Assembly (NCBI RefSeq): GCF_000737325.1 | Contig: NZ_CP011125.1 | Span: forward strand, 4,216,001 to 4,280,000 | Direction of reading: 5' to 3' | From: Sandaracinus amylolyticus | GTDB taxonomy: Bacteria; Myxococcota_A; Polyangia; Polyangiales; Sandaracinaceae | Length of the DNA: 64,000 nt | Shown here: positions 1 to 9,186 of the stretch, in pieces | How positions within the stretch are numbered: position 1 is the first letter of the stretch | Layout of the letters: every line of letters starts with the position of its first letter | The notes under the pieces: generated by a model | The model's input: the letters and a program-made list of their open reading frames with translations, nothing else | What the model was told of the DNA's origin: nothing | The model's database searches: none | Position numbers and translations under genes: made by a program

Positions 1-858
1 AACGGTCGGTTCTTCATCGCGTACACGCCGAACGGTGCGCCGTGGCGGAACGTCATCGCCGAGGGATCGCGCAGCAGCGTTCCCGACGTGGCGGAGGACG
101 AGGTCACCGAGATCGTGTCGATCCCGGACGACGCGGGGAACCACAACGGCGGCATGCTCGCGTTCGGTCCGGATGGCTACCTCTACGCCGGCATCGGCGA
201 CGGCGGGCTCCAGCGCGACCCCAACAACCGCGCGCAGGACCTCTCGAGCCTGCTCGGCAAGATCCTCCGTCTCGACGTGAGCGCCCCGGGTGAGGCGCGG
301 GTGCCCGCCGACAACCCGTTCGCCGACAGCGAGATCTGGGCGCTCGGCCTGAGGAACCCGTGGCGCTTCTCGTTCGACCGCGAGAACGGCGACTTCTGGG
401 TCGGCGACGTGGGCAACCAGACCTGGGAGGAGATCAGCGTGGTCACTTCGGAGACGGCACCCGGTGTGAACTTCGGCTGGCCGATCTACGAAGGCTCGCG
501 CGAGTCGCCGAACCGCAACGGGCGTAACCTGGTGGCCGGCACGACGCACCATCCGCCGGTCGCGGAGTACACGCACGAAGACGGCATCTCGATCGTCGGC
601 GGCTACGTCTACCGAGGCTCGGCGATCCCCGGACTGCGGGGCGTCTACTTCTACGGTGACTCGAGCGCCGACGAGTACGTGCGTGGGCTTCGCTACTGCG
701 ACGGAGAGATCACGCGCGGGCCCGAAGCCGTGCCGGGCCTCGAGCGCACGGCGCTGCCGAGCTATGGCCTCGTCTCGTTCGGCGAGGACGAGGACGGCGA
801 GCTCTACACCGTGTACCTCGTGACGGGCGAGGTGATGCGCATCGTCGCCGCCGAGTGA
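1..858 (+). CDS. PQQ-type glucose/sorbosone dehydrogenase family protein (5' end outside window)
   Basis: The reading frame is open from the first base, so the N-terminus lies outside the window and 285 residues are visible. The protein looks like the soluble aldose sugar dehydrogenase (GSDH) beta-propeller family, which oxidises sugars in the periplasm with PQQ. Family-type segments are visible: NHNGGMLAFGPDGYLY, GIGDGG, RAQDLSSLLGKILRLDV, ALGLRNPWRFSFD, GDVGNQTWEEI and GGYVYRG. The stop codon lies directly against the stop of the convergent FG-GAP gene. Substrate and cofactor cannot be read from the sequence, and some family members are not true dehydrogenases. Confidence 0.85.
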   Translation, partial: NGRFFIAYTPNGAPWRNVIAEGSRSSVPDVAEDEVTEIVSIPDDAGNHNGGMLAFGPDGYLYAGIGDGGLQRDPNNRAQDLSSLLGKILRLDVSAPGEARVPADNPFADSEIWALGLRNPWRFSFDRENGDFWVGDVGNQTWEEISVVTSETAPGVNFGWPIYEGSRESPNRNGRNLVAGTTHHPPVAEYTHEDGISIVGGYVYRGSAIPGLRGVYFYGDSSADEYVRGLRYCDGEITRGPEAVPGLERTALPSYGLVSFGEDEDGELYTVYLVTGEVMRIVAAE

Positions 859-2295
859 TCATGGGGCCTGCGCGTCGGGCAGCGGGACGCGCAGGCGCAG
901 CGGGGCGTCGTTCACGTCGCGGCGATCGCCGACGTCGACGACGCCTCGCTCCGCGCTCGGGACGATCACGAGCTCGAGCGAGCGCACTCCGTCGATCGCG
1001 CTCACGCCGAGCAGCACGAGCTCCGGCGTCGCATCGCCGTCGACGTCGGCGAGCACGTGGCGGCGCGGGCCGAGCTCACCGGGGCCGAGCTCGAGGCGCG
1101 TGAGGGCTTCGAACGCGCCGTCCGCGTTGGTGTCGATCACGACGAGGCGCGGGTGGTCCCAGGCGACGATCTCGGCGGCGGCATCGTCGTCGAGCTGCGC
1201 GGTCGTGATCTCGCGCGCGGTCGGCGGCGCGGCGTCGATGCGCGTGACCTCGAGCTCGCCCTCGCTCGCGCGTCGCGCGCGCACCACGACGACGCCGCTC
1301 GCCTCGATCAGCGCGTCGTTCGCGCCGTCACCGTCGACGTCGCCGATCGCGACGCCCGACGCGCCGGGGATCGTGAGCGTGTGGTGGCGCGGGAAGGGGC
1401 CGGTGCCGCTCCCGAAGAAGACGTCGGCGCGGCCCTCGTCGGGCGAGGTCACGATCACGTCGAGCTTGCCGTCGCGATCGAGATCGACGAGGCCCGCGCT
1501 CTGCGCGCCGACCGCGGTGCGCAGCACCGCACGTCGTGCCGGAGACGCGCCGCCCGCGAACACCCAGACCTCGCTCGGCAGGCGCGCGAACGGGTTCGCG
1601 CGGTGCACCACCGCGAGATCGATCGCGTCGCCCTCGTCGACGAGGCCCGCGACCACGCCGACCGCCGCGATCGGCGCGAGCACGCGCGGGTTGTCGAACC
1701 CGCCGAAGCGATCGCGCGGCACGACGTAGAGCCCGCCGCCGCGCGTCGCGCTGCCAGCGCCGTAGAACGCGAGCGGGAGGATCAGATCACGCGCGCCGTC
1801 CGCGTCGAAGTCCGCGGCGAGCGCAGCGCCGGCCATCGGCGCCGACTCGGCGTCGCTCGTGGGCGCGTCGACGCGCGCGACGCGCAGCGGCACGTCGTTC
1901 GTGATCGCGATGATCTCCCAGCGATCGCCGCACCCGACCGCGAGCTCCGCGTGCGCGTCGCCGATCAGATCGATCGCGGCGAGCGAGGGCGCAATCGCCG
2001 GCTCGGGGCACACGATCCAGCGATCGCGGCGGAAGCGCGGCAGCACGGGCGCGGGCGGGCCCGCGTCGATCTCGAGCGCCCCCGCGTCCGCCTCGACGAC
2101 GGCGGCATCGACCTCGCTGGCGGCGTCCACCTCGGCGACGCCCGCGTCCGCGCTCTCGATCGGCGCGTCGCTCGCCGTCTCACCCCCGAGCCCCGCGAAG
2201 GGCAGCACGCCCGCGACGAGCCCGACGATCGCCAGCACCGCCCAGAGACCGAGCAGCACCGCGAGGGTCTGCAGCGTCGCGCGCACCGCTTTCAC
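859..2295 (-). CDS. FG-GAP/VCBS repeat surface protein with N-terminal membrane anchor
   Basis: This 478-residue protein has one hydrophobic segment at about residues 10-33, an Ala/Asp/Glu-rich linker at about 40-75, and then at least five FG-GAP (VCBS) repeats. The repeats are visible as Asp-rich calcium-loop motifs: DLIGDAHAELAVG, ADFDADGARDLIL, VDLDRDGKLDVIV, GDVDGDGANDALI and ADVDGDATPELVL. Such repeats build an integrin-alpha-like beta-propeller and bind calcium. The protein is probably anchored in the inner membrane with the propeller outside the cytoplasm. No enzymatic domain is visible. It converges with the sugar dehydrogenase gene with no gap. The family assignment is firm; the role is unknown. 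Confidence 0.85.
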   Translation of the reverse strand: MKAVRATLQTLAVLLGLWAVLAIVGLVAGVLPFAGLGGETASDAPIESADAGVAEVDAASEVDAAVVEADAGALEIDAGPPAPVLPRFRRDRWIVCPEPAIAPSLAAIDLIGDAHAELAVGCGDRWEIIAITNDVPLRVARVDAPTSDAESAPMAGAALAADFDADGARDLILPLAFYGAGSATRGGGLYVVPRDRFGGFDNPRVLAPIAAVGVVAGLVDEGDAIDLAVVHRANPFARLPSEVWVFAGGASPARRAVLRTAVGAQSAGLVDLDRDGKLDVIVTSPDEGRADVFFGSGTGPFPRHHTLTIPGASGVAIGDVDGDGANDALIEASGVVVVRARRASEGELEVTRIDAAPPTAREITTAQLDDDAAAEIVAWDHPRLVVIDTNADGAFEALTRLELGPGELGPRRHVLADVDGDATPELVLLGVSAIDGVRSLELVIVPSAERGVVDVGDRRDVNDAPLRLRVPLPDAQAP

Positions 2296-2413
2296 GGCGG
2301 CCTTCGTATCGCAGGGCGCGCCGCATCGCCACGTCTCGACATCTCACCTCGGAGCCTTGTTGAACACCCTTCAACTCCTCTAGCGTGCGCGTGGGGTACG
2401 TGGAGGTGGAGCG

Positions 2414-3756
2414 ATGACTCGGCTCAGGGTGGGATCGACCTTCGTGCTCGCGGGCGCTCTGCTCGCGCTCACCGGGTGCGGTGACGACGACGCGAGCGGT
2501 ACCGACACCGACGCCGGCACCGGCGGCGTGGACGCCAGCAACGGTGGCGTCGACGGTGGCGGCGACCCGGGCGACGAGGACGCAGGCCCGATCGGCGACG
2601 TGACCTACTACGGCCACGTCCGGCCGATCCTCGCGGAGAACTGCGTCAGCTGTCACGTCGCGGCGTCGCGCCGCTCGTTCTCGACAGCTACGACAGCGCG
2701 CGCACGTTCGCGACGCGCATCGCCGAGGTCACGCGCGATCGCATCATGCCGCCGTTCCTCGCGGACAACTCTGGCGAGTGCCACACGTGGCGCGACGCGC
2801 GCTGGCTCACCGATCGCGAGATCGCGACGCTCGCCGCGTGGGACGAGCAGGGCGAGCCCGAGGGCGATCCCGCGACGCCGCCGCCCACCGTGCCTCCGCT
2901 CCCCGAGCTCACCGGCACGGTCTCGATGATCCAGACCGAGGTCTACACGCCGGACGACTCCTCGACCGACGACTACCGCTGCTTCGTGGTCGACGGGCCG
3001 GACGCGACCACGTTCCTCACGGGCTACGAGGTGCACCCCGGCAACGCGCCGATCGTGCATCACGTGATCGTCTACGCGCCCACGAACGCCGACGCGGCGA
3101 ACGAAGCGCGCCAGCTCGACGCGAACGAGGCGGGCCCCGGCTACACGTGCTTCGGCGCGTCGAACGTCAACGCGTTCCCGGTCGTGCTCTGGGCGCCGGG
3201 CGGTGGCGCGACGACGTTCCCCGAAGGCACGGGCGTGGAGCTCACGGGCGGCCTGCCCCTGATCATCCAGGTCCACTACAACCTGCTCGCGGGCAACGAG
3301 CCCGATCAGACGAGCGTCGAGCTGCAGACCGCACCGAGCGCGACGCGCGCGCGCATCATCCCGCTCGGCGACTACGACATGTCGATCGGCCCGCGCATGT
3401 CGTCGGTGTCGACGTCGGAGACCGTCGACCTCTCCGACTTCACGCGCGGCATCAACCTGCCGATCACGATCTACGGGATGTTCCCGCACATGCACACGCT
3501 CGGCAGGCAGCTGCAGGTCGATCACATCGCGAACGCCGGCGCCGAGCAGTGCCTGATCGACGTGCCGCGCTGGGACTTCAACTGGCAGCTCGCGTACTTC
3601 TACGAGGAGCCGATCCGCATCTCGTCGCTCGACTCGATGCGGATCACGTGCACGTACGACACGAGCGAGCGCGACGAGACCGTCACGTGGGGCGAGGGCA
3701 CGCAGGACGAGATGTGCCTGAACTTCTTCTACGCGGTGATCGCGACGGGGCTCTGA
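2414..3756 (+). pseudogene. Copper type II ascorbate-dependent monooxygenase-like lipoprotein with c-type heme motif, frameshifted
   Basis: The N-terminal part (from ATG 2414) has a lipoprotein signal with lipobox LALTGC, a Gly/Asp-rich linker and a heme-type motif CVSCH. The frame then shifts at about 2655-2665. The rest continues in another frame as GVAPLVLDSYDSARTF and on to the stop at 3756. One extra G in the run at about 2660 would join the halves (CHVAGVAPLVL) into one protein of about 447 residues. The second half resembles the C-terminal domain of copper type II monooxygenases: HHVIVY, IIQVHYN and FPHMHTLG supply the expected His ligands. The family oxidises C-H bonds with copper outside the cytoplasm. 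The shift may be a true mutation or a sequencing error; both halves otherwise look well conserved. Confidence 0.8.
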
Positions 3757-3760
3757 TCGC

Positions 3761-4792
3761 TCACCGCGGTCGCGACGGCGCGAGCGCGGAGTAGCCCGGC
3801 GGCGCGGGAGGCACCGCGGGCCCACGATCGAGCGCGAAGTTGTGCGAAGCAGCGGCCCGGTGAGCGCGCATGCGCTCCCGGGCCGCGCGCTCTTCGCGGA
3901 GCTGCGTGAGCGCGCGCGCGAACGTCGCCTCGGGGTGCAGCATCAGCGCGTCGCGGATCGTGCGCTCCGCGACCTCGAGGCGCGAGTCCACGTCGGGCTC
4001 ACCCGACGCGCGCGCCGCGAGCCGCCGCGCCTGACCGAGATCGAACATCACGCGCGCGCGCTGCTCGTCGCTGCGCTGCTCGAACGTGCGCCGCGAGACG
4101 ACGCGCTCGAGCGTCGCGAGCGCCTCGCGCGGATGTCCCTCGCGCACCGCCTGCAGCGCCGCGCGCACCTCCGCGTCGTCGACGTCGACGAGCTCGACGT
4201 CGAGCTGTCGCTCGCCGGGATCGACCGCGCCGATCACGCGACGCCGCAGCCGCTCGACGATGCGCATGCGCATCGAGAGCGGATCCGAGCCCTCTTCGCG
4301 CTCCTCGATCGTCAGCTCCTGCAGCAGCCGATCGGTGCGCGCCTCGCTCACGCGCAGCATCACGCGCCCGACGACGACGGGCAGATCCTCGACCACCGAT
4401 CGTCGCACCGTGTTGCACCCCCACGTGGTGCACACGGTGTCTGGCCGCGAGAGGAACGACGGCCGCGCGGTCTCGACCACGTGCGTGTCGACGCGGATGA
4501 TCGCGCTCGCGGGACCGAACGAGCCGTTCGCGCGACGTCGCTCGAGCCCGTCCTCGTCGACGTGCTCCACGCGCAGTCCGTCGCGCGCGCTCGCGGCGAG
4601 GTGATGCGCGAGCGCGTCGGCGACGTCGAAGTCCTCGGGCGCCGTGCCGTGCACGATCGCGACCTCGGGGAACACGCGGATCGGGAGCTCTGGCGGAGTC
4701 TCGACCGTCGCGCGGACCTGCAGCGAGCCCCCACAGCCGCAGGTCAGCAGCGCGACGATCGCCACGATCACGTCGCTGTGTTTCGAGACCAC
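3761..4792 (-). CDS. Putative lipoprotein, 343 aa
   Basis: The N-terminus is hydrophobic and contains a Cys-rich stretch (LLTCGCGG) that could be a lipobox, so the protein is probably a lipoprotein. The middle part alternates beta-like segments (AIIRVDTHVVET, LPVVVGRVMLRVSE, LLQELTIEERE). The C-terminal half is helical and resembles TPR-like repeats (AALQAVREGHPREALATLERVV, ERTIRDALMLHPEATFARALTQLREE). The order suggests an envelope protein that assembles with others, but I recognise no family. It converges with the copper monooxygenase gene, with 4 bases between the stops. The next gene on the same strand starts about 85 bases upstream of it. Confidence 0.75.
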   Translation of the reverse strand: MVSKHSDVIVAIVALLTCGCGGSLQVRATVETPPELPIRVFPEVAIVHGTAPEDFDVADALAHHLAASARDGLRVEHVDEDGLERRRANGSFGPASAIIRVDTHVVETARPSFLSRPDTVCTTWGCNTVRRSVVEDLPVVVGRVMLRVSEARTDRLLQELTIEEREEGSDPLSMRMRIVERLRRRVIGAVDPGERQLDVELVDVDDAEVRAALQAVREGHPREALATLERVVSRRTFEQRSDEQRARVMFDLGQARRLAARASGEPDVDSRLEVAERTIRDALMLHPEATFARALTQLREERAARERMRAHRAAASHNFALDRGPAVPPAPPGYSALAPSRPR

Positions 4793-4878
4793 GACGATCC
4801 ATCGTGTGGCGCACGCCGCCTCGTTACAACTCGCTGCCCTGGGTGTGGCTCGCGTGCGATCGGATCGTCGTCGCGCGA

Positions 4879-5172
4879 TCAGCGGTCGTCGCGTCCGCCG
4901 CGCCCGTGACCTCGGCCCGGCGGGCTCTGTCCGCGATCGCTGCGCGAGCGGCCGCGATCGTCGTCGCGCCGCGCGTGGCCGGGCGGGCTCTCACCGCGAC
5001 CGCTGCGCGAGCGCGAGTCCGCGGGCACACCGAGGCGACGCGGGCTGTCTCCGCGCCGTGCGTCCACCGTCGTGTGCCCCGCGCTCCTGCCTCGGACCAC
5101 CGTCGCGCTGCACGCCGACGTGAGCGCCATCCCGAGCAGCACCGCGAGCACACGAAGCGAGACTCCACGCAT
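4879..5172 (-). CDS. Small Arg/Asp/Ser/Gly-rich lipoprotein
   Basis: The frame is open further upstream, but the ATG at 5172 is preceded by a clear ribosome binding site (AGGAGG, 4-5 bases before it) and starts a good lipoprotein signal (MRGVSLRVLAVLLGMALTSAC), so I chose it. The mature part of about 75 residues is polar, with repeated patterns of the type SPPGHARRDDD / SPPGRGHGRGG, and is likely disordered. No homologue comes to mind. Low-complexity coding sequence of this kind is easily mis-called, but the ribosome site and lipobox make it credible. Confidence 0.6.
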   Translation of the reverse strand: MRGVSLRVLAVLLGMALTSACSATVVRGRSAGHTTVDARRGDSPRRLGVPADSRSRSGRGESPPGHARRDDDRGRSRSDRGQSPPGRGHGRGGRDDR

Positions 5173-5242
5173 CCGAACCTCCTGGTGCAGAGGGAATGAC
5201 CACCAGGAGCGCTCGCCTTCATCGCGGATGTCGGAGCGAGGA

Positions 5243-6457
5243 TCACAGCCGCGCCGCGGAGAGCGCGACGACATCGTCGATGTCGCGCGCTCCGAGCAGC
5301 AGCATCACGAGCCGATCGACACCGAGCGCGTTGCCGCCGCTCGGCGGCATGCCTTCTTCGAGCGCGGCGAGGAAGCGCTCGTCGAGCGGATACACCGGCA
5401 GACCACGCGCCTCACGCGCGCGCTGATCGTGCTGCAAGCGCGCGCGCTGCTCGACCGCGTCGGTGAGCTCGCCGAACCCGTTGCAGAGCTCCATCGCGTC
5501 GACGAACGCCTCGAACCGATCGGCGCGCCCGTTCGGCAGCAGCTGCGCGAGCGATGCCATGCTCGCGGGCCACTCGATCAAGAACACCGGGCGCGCACGA
5601 CCGAGCTCGGGCTCGATCGTCTCGGTGAGGATCCGGAAGAAGCGCTCTTCGTCCGGCAGCACGTCCGCGACGCGCACGCCCGCGTAGCGCTCGAACGCCT
5701 CGTCGACGGTGAGTCGCTCCCACGGAGCCGCGAGCTCGATCGCGCCGCGCTCTCCTTCGACCCGCGTCGTGCCGAGCACGGTGCGCGCGGCGTGCGCGAC
5801 CATCTGCTCGGTGTCGCGCATCACGTCGTCCGAGCCCGCGAGCGCGCGATACCACTCGAGCATCGTGAACTCGGGCTGGTGTCGCGAGCCCTCCTCGCCG
5901 CGCCGATAGCAGCGACAGAGCTGGTAGATGCGCTCGAGCCCGCCGCTCAGGAGCCGCTTCATCTGGTACTCGGGGCTCGTGATCAGCCAGCGCGGCTCGC
6001 GCGCATTGCCGAGCGAGAACGCGTCGAGGTGCAGATCGAGCCCCGGGCTCGGCACCGCGCTCGGCGTCTCGACCTCGACGAACCCCGCGCCGTCGAGCCA
6101 GCCGCGCACCGCGCGCACGATCGCCGCACGCTGCGTCAGCAGCGTCATCCTGCGGCGCGCGTCCTGGTGCGTGCGCACCCACTCGCCGTGCACGCGCCAG
6201 CGCTCGCCGATGGGTGCTCTGAGCACATCGACGCTCAGAGCACGCATCTGCGATCCGTCCCACGCGCCCTCGACGCGCACCCACGCGTAGTCGGGCGGCG
6301 GGGCGCACGCGGCGAGCTCGATCCCGATCGCGCCGCTCGCGTCCTCCACGCGCACGCGATCCGGGCCCACGAACGTGACGCGGCCCGCGACGCACACCGT
6401 GCTCGGTGCCGCGACGCGGGCCAGCTCGTCGATCATCACGCGCGCGCTCGCGCGCAT
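5243..6457 (-). CDS. epmA: EpmA-type EF-P lysyl transferase (lysyl-tRNA synthetase paralogue) with N-terminal OB-like domain
   Basis: The protein (404 aa) carries the class II aminoacyl-tRNA synthetase core of EpmA/GenX: the motifs PSPGLDLHLDAF, WLITSPEYQMKRLL, QLCRCYRRGEEG, HQPEFTMLEWYRA, ELCNGFGELTDA and the motif-3 region GGNALGVDRLVMLLLG. EpmA attaches a (beta-)lysine to a lysine of elongation factor P. The efp gene lies 4 bases upstream in the same operon, which supports this over a true LysRS; the length is also about 100 residues short of LysRS. Unlike E. coli EpmA (325 aa) it has about 95 extra N-terminal residues (VCVAGRVTFVGPDRVRVED) that look like a small OB fold. The start ATG 6457 is plausible; ATG 6436 (MIDEL) is the alternative. 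Confidence 0.9.
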   Translation of the reverse strand: MRASARVMIDELARVAAPSTVCVAGRVTFVGPDRVRVEDASGAIGIELAACAPPPDYAWVRVEGAWDGSQMRALSVDVLRAPIGERWRVHGEWVRTHQDARRRMTLLTQRAAIVRAVRGWLDGAGFVEVETPSAVPSPGLDLHLDAFSLGNAREPRWLITSPEYQMKRLLSGGLERIYQLCRCYRRGEEGSRHQPEFTMLEWYRALAGSDDVMRDTEQMVAHAARTVLGTTRVEGERGAIELAAPWERLTVDEAFERYAGVRVADVLPDEERFFRILTETIEPELGRARPVFLIEWPASMASLAQLLPNGRADRFEAFVDAMELCNGFGELTDAVEQRARLQHDQRAREARGLPVYPLDERFLAALEEGMPPSGGNALGVDRLVMLLLGARDIDDVVALSAARL

Positions 6458-6461
6458 CGGA

Positions 6462-7025
6462 TCACTTCTTCGCGCGCTCGACGTACTCGCCGGTGCGCGT
6501 GTCGATCTTCAGCACGTCGCCTTCGTTGATGAACAGCGGGACCATCACGGTCACGCCGGTGTGCATCTTGGCGGCCTTGAGCGTGTTCGTGCTGGTGTCG
6601 CCCTTGAAGCCGGGCTCGGTCTCGACGACCTTCAGATCGACGTGCGTCGGCGGGGTCACGCCGATCGGCTTCTCGTTCCAGAGCAGGATCTCGACCTGCA
6701 TGTTGTCGACGAGATAGAAGCGGCTGTCGCCGAGCTGCTCCGCCGTCAGGAAGCTCTGCTCGTAGCTCTCGATGTCCATGAAGACGTAGCGATCGCCCTC
6801 GGGGTAGAGGAACGTCATCTGACGCACCTCGAGGTCCGCCTTGGCGAGCTTCTCACCGCTCTTGAACGTGCGCTCGAGCACGTTGCCGGTGAGCATGTTG
6901 CGCAGCTTCGTGCGCGTGAACGCCTGACCCTTGCCGGGCTTCACGAACTGGAAGTCGATCACGACGCAAGGCGCGCCGTCGAGGATGACCTTGAGGTTCT
7001 TCCGGATGTCGGACGTGTCGTACAT
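6462..7025 (-). CDS. efp: Elongation factor P
   Basis: EF-P (187 aa, normal length) binds ribosomes stalled at proline runs and promotes peptide bond formation. All three domains are present. The loop that enters the peptidyl-transferase centre reads FVKPGKGQAFTR, with Lys32 at the position modified in E. coli (Lys34), which fits the EpmA-type gene directly downstream. The C-terminal signature LFINEGDVLKIDTRTGEYVER is intact. The two genes form an operon with a 4-base gap. The downstream enzyme suggests that this EF-P is lysylated rather than rhamnosylated. Confidence 0.97.
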   Translation of the reverse strand: MYDTSDIRKNLKVILDGAPCVVIDFQFVKPGKGQAFTRTKLRNMLTGNVLERTFKSGEKLAKADLEVRQMTFLYPEGDRYVFMDIESYEQSFLTAEQLGDSRFYLVDNMQVEILLWNEKPIGVTPPTHVDLKVVETEPGFKGDTSTNTLKAAKMHTGVTVMVPLFINEGDVLKIDTRTGEYVERAKK

Positions 7026-7107
7026 GGCTGGCGTTCCGCGGCTGAGAGAGCGAGTCGAGAGCGAGGCCTCGCGGAGATGTAACCCCGCGAGGCCGTCGAT
7101 CAGAACG

Positions 7108-7533
7108 TCACTGGCTGACGTTCTGCTGGAAGATCACCGTGTCGCTCGGGGTCGACGTCTCCGTCGCACGCTCGGCGGTGATCATGACGGTGAAGCGCTG
7201 GTGCGGCGTGGTCGCGGTCGCGCGGCCCGTGCGCGAGCTCGGGTCGTACGCGACGTTCGCTTCCATGCTGGCCGGCGCCGAGCCGGTGCGCACCCACAGC
7301 ACGTAGCGCGTGAAGCCGGAGCCGAGGCGATCGGGCGGCGTCATGTTCGTGCCGGAGAAGGTGATGAGCTGGTTGCCGCCGTCGATGCGCTCGACCTGCA
7401 CGCGACCGTCGGCTCCGGGGTCGCGCTGCGAGCCGCGGACCGTGAACGTGCGCGCGCCACCGCAGCCCGCGGCGTACGCGGCGAGCGTGGTGAAGGCGAT
7501 GGCGAGGAGGGCAGAGCGAGCGATACGGAGCAT
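7108..7533 (-). CDS. Small putative lipoprotein, 141 aa
   Basis: The frame opens at 7596, but the ATG at 7533 has a Shine-Dalgarno sequence (AAGGAGA) and begins a typical lipoprotein signal (MLRIARSALLAIAFTTLAAYAAGC), so I placed the start there. The mature part is beta-rich, with segments such as RVQVERIDGGNQLITFSG, RYVLWVRTG and HQRFTVMITAE, which resemble a small Ig- or lipocalin-like sandwich seen in myxobacterial lipoproteins. The gene ends about 80 bases from the efp start. Function unknown. Confidence 0.75.
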   Translation of the reverse strand: MLRIARSALLAIAFTTLAAYAAGCGGARTFTVRGSQRDPGADGRVQVERIDGGNQLITFSGTNMTPPDRLGSGFTRYVLWVRTGSAPASMEANVAYDPSSRTGRATATTPHQRFTVMITAERATETSTPSDTVIFQQNVSQ

Positions 7534-7693
7534 GTTCGGCAGTTCTCCTTCTCTCTCGAGTCGGGCGCTTCTACGCCCGCTCCGAAAGAGCGTCAAGCGT
7601 TGGCAATGACCGCGTGGCGCCCCGCGCAGGGCGACACGCGGAGTCGGTGTCGGGCTTGCAGCGGCCGTCCAGAGACGCTAACCCGCGCTCCTC

Positions 7694-8578
7694 ATGGCCG
7701 ACGTCGACGAGGAGATCCGCGAGATCAAGCGCGAGATCATCGAGTCGCGAGGGCTCGTCATCAAGACGAGCAATCTCACGAACTCGCTCGCCGCCGACAT
7801 CAAGTCGATCGCGAAGCGCCAGGCGGGGTACGAGCGCCGGTTCAACTGGAACTCGTGGGTCGCGTACGTGCTCTTCGCCGTGCTCTCGTTCAGCGGGCTG
7901 TACCTCGCGACGTCCGCACGCATCGGCGAGTACGAGACGACGTCCGCGCAGCTGCAGGAGCGCGTCGACGCGCTCCAGCGCGAGATCGACGAAGAGCGAC
8001 AGCGCGCCGAGCGACGGGCGCACGCCGAGGTCCAGGCCGCGCAATTCTACCGATTGATCCGCGAGCGCCGGCGCGCCGAAGCGGTCGAGCAGTACGCGGA
8101 GATCCGCCGCGAGCAGCTCTCGCCGGCCGAGTCCGCGTTCTTCCGGGACATGATCGACCGGTTCCAAGTCGACCTCTCGGTGCAAGCGTACCAGAACGGC
8201 CTCGATCTCGTCCGCACCGGGCGATACCAGGAAGCGGCCGAGGTGTTCCAGGAAGCGATCCGTCTCGACGACGACGGCACGCACATCCCGGCGGTGCGCC
8301 TCGAGCTCGCGCGCGCGCTGCGTCACCTCGGCAACGACACGCTCGCGAAGCAGTACGCGGCCGAGGTCGCGGAGCAGACGGTCGATCGCGAGCTGCAGGA
8401 CGACGGGCTGCTGCTCTTCGCGCAGTGCGCGGAGAGCCTCGGCGAGATCGACGAAGCGCGCGCCGCGATGCGCACGTACCTGCGACGCTGGCCGCGCGCC
8501 GCGTTCGCGACCGACGTGCGCCGTCATCTCTCGGATCTGAACCGCCGCGCGATGCGCGGCTCGGCGCCTCCGGACTGA
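7694..8578 (+). CDS. Membrane-anchored TPR/coiled-coil protein
   Basis: This 294-residue protein has a charged cytoplasmic N-terminus (about 1-50), one transmembrane helix (about 54-72, WVAYVLFAVLSFSGLYLA), a coiled coil (about 80-125), and then tetratricopeptide-type helices. Examples are LDLVRTGRYQEAAEVFQEAIRLD, with LARALRHLGNDTLAKQYAAEV and FAQCAESLGEIDEARAAMRTYL after it. The layout resembles periplasmic TPR scaffold proteins such as the YfgM type. Its stop overlaps the start of the next lipoprotein gene (TGATG), so the two are probably translated together. The specific partner is unknown. Confidence 0.8.
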   Translation: MADVDEEIREIKREIIESRGLVIKTSNLTNSLAADIKSIAKRQAGYERRFNWNSWVAYVLFAVLSFSGLYLATSARIGEYETTSAQLQERVDALQREIDEERQRAERRAHAEVQAAQFYRLIRERRRAEAVEQYAEIRREQLSPAESAFFRDMIDRFQVDLSVQAYQNGLDLVRTGRYQEAAEVFQEAIRLDDDGTHIPAVRLELARALRHLGNDTLAKQYAAEVAEQTVDRELQDDGLLLFAQCAESLGEIDEARAAMRTYLRRWPRAAFATDVRRHLSDLNRRAMRGSAPPD

Positions 8579-9177
8579 TGCTCGCGCGAGCGCGCGCGGC
8601 GATCGCGCTGCTCGTGATCGGGTGTGCGCCCAGCGTGCCCCCCGTGCGCGCGCCGAGCGCGCCCTCGACGCACCGCGATCCACCGGCGCACGTGCCCGCG
8701 CCCGAGAGCACGCCCAGCACCGGCGAGCTCGTCGGCGTGGTCGCCGCGGGCGGTGAGGATCAAGCGCGCGAGCTGCTCTTCGTGCTGGTGACCGCGATCA
8801 TCGAGGGCGATCGCGAGACGCTCGTCGCGACGCTCGGTGAGGAGGTGTTCCACGGCAGCTCGCTGCGCGCGGGGCGCACGCGCACCCGGAGCTCGGGCAG
8901 CGCCGTCGCCGCGCAGCTGCTCACGCGCGCCCGCGTCGCGCGGCTCGCGCCCGACGCGCGCCTCGAGGACCTCATCGCGGTCGAGTCGATCCGCGTCGAG
9001 CCGGTCGCGAGCCTCATCTCCGGTGAGCCGCTCGCGTCCGAGCTCCAGCCGGGCGATCTCGTCGTGCGCTTCGCCGTGACCAGCGCCGGCCGCGAGCCGC
9101 TCGCGGAGCTCGCGCGCGACGGACACGGCGCGGTGGTCGTGCGGCCCGGAGAAGATCCGCGCGTCATCGCGCGATAG
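8578..9177 (+). CDS. Putative lipoprotein, 199 aa
   Basis: The ATG overlaps the stop of the TPR gene. The N-terminus (MLARARAAIALLVIGC) is a short lipoprotein signal, followed by a Pro/Ser-rich linker (about 17-48). The folded part starts at about residue 55 (ARELLFVLVTAIIEGDRETLVATLGEEVFHG) and resembles the start of an SnoaL/NTF2-like domain, a common cone-shaped binding fold. This similarity is weak. It is probably co-expressed with the TPR protein and lies just upstream of cutA. Confidence 0.65.
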   Translation: MLARARAAIALLVIGCAPSVPPVRAPSAPSTHRDPPAHVPAPESTPSTGELVGVVAAGGEDQARELLFVLVTAIIEGDRETLVATLGEEVFHGSSLRAGRTRTRSSGSAVAAQLLTRARVARLAPDARLEDLIAVESIRVEPVASLISGEPLASELQPGDLVVRFAVTSAGREPLAELARDGHGAVVVRPGEDPRVIAR

Positions 9178-9186
9178 GCTGCGCGC

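Noticed and set aside
5243-6457. Lysyl-tRNA synthetase (lysS)
   Set aside because: The length is too short, the full anticodon-binding domain is missing and efp is adjacent, all of which favour an EpmA-type enzyme.
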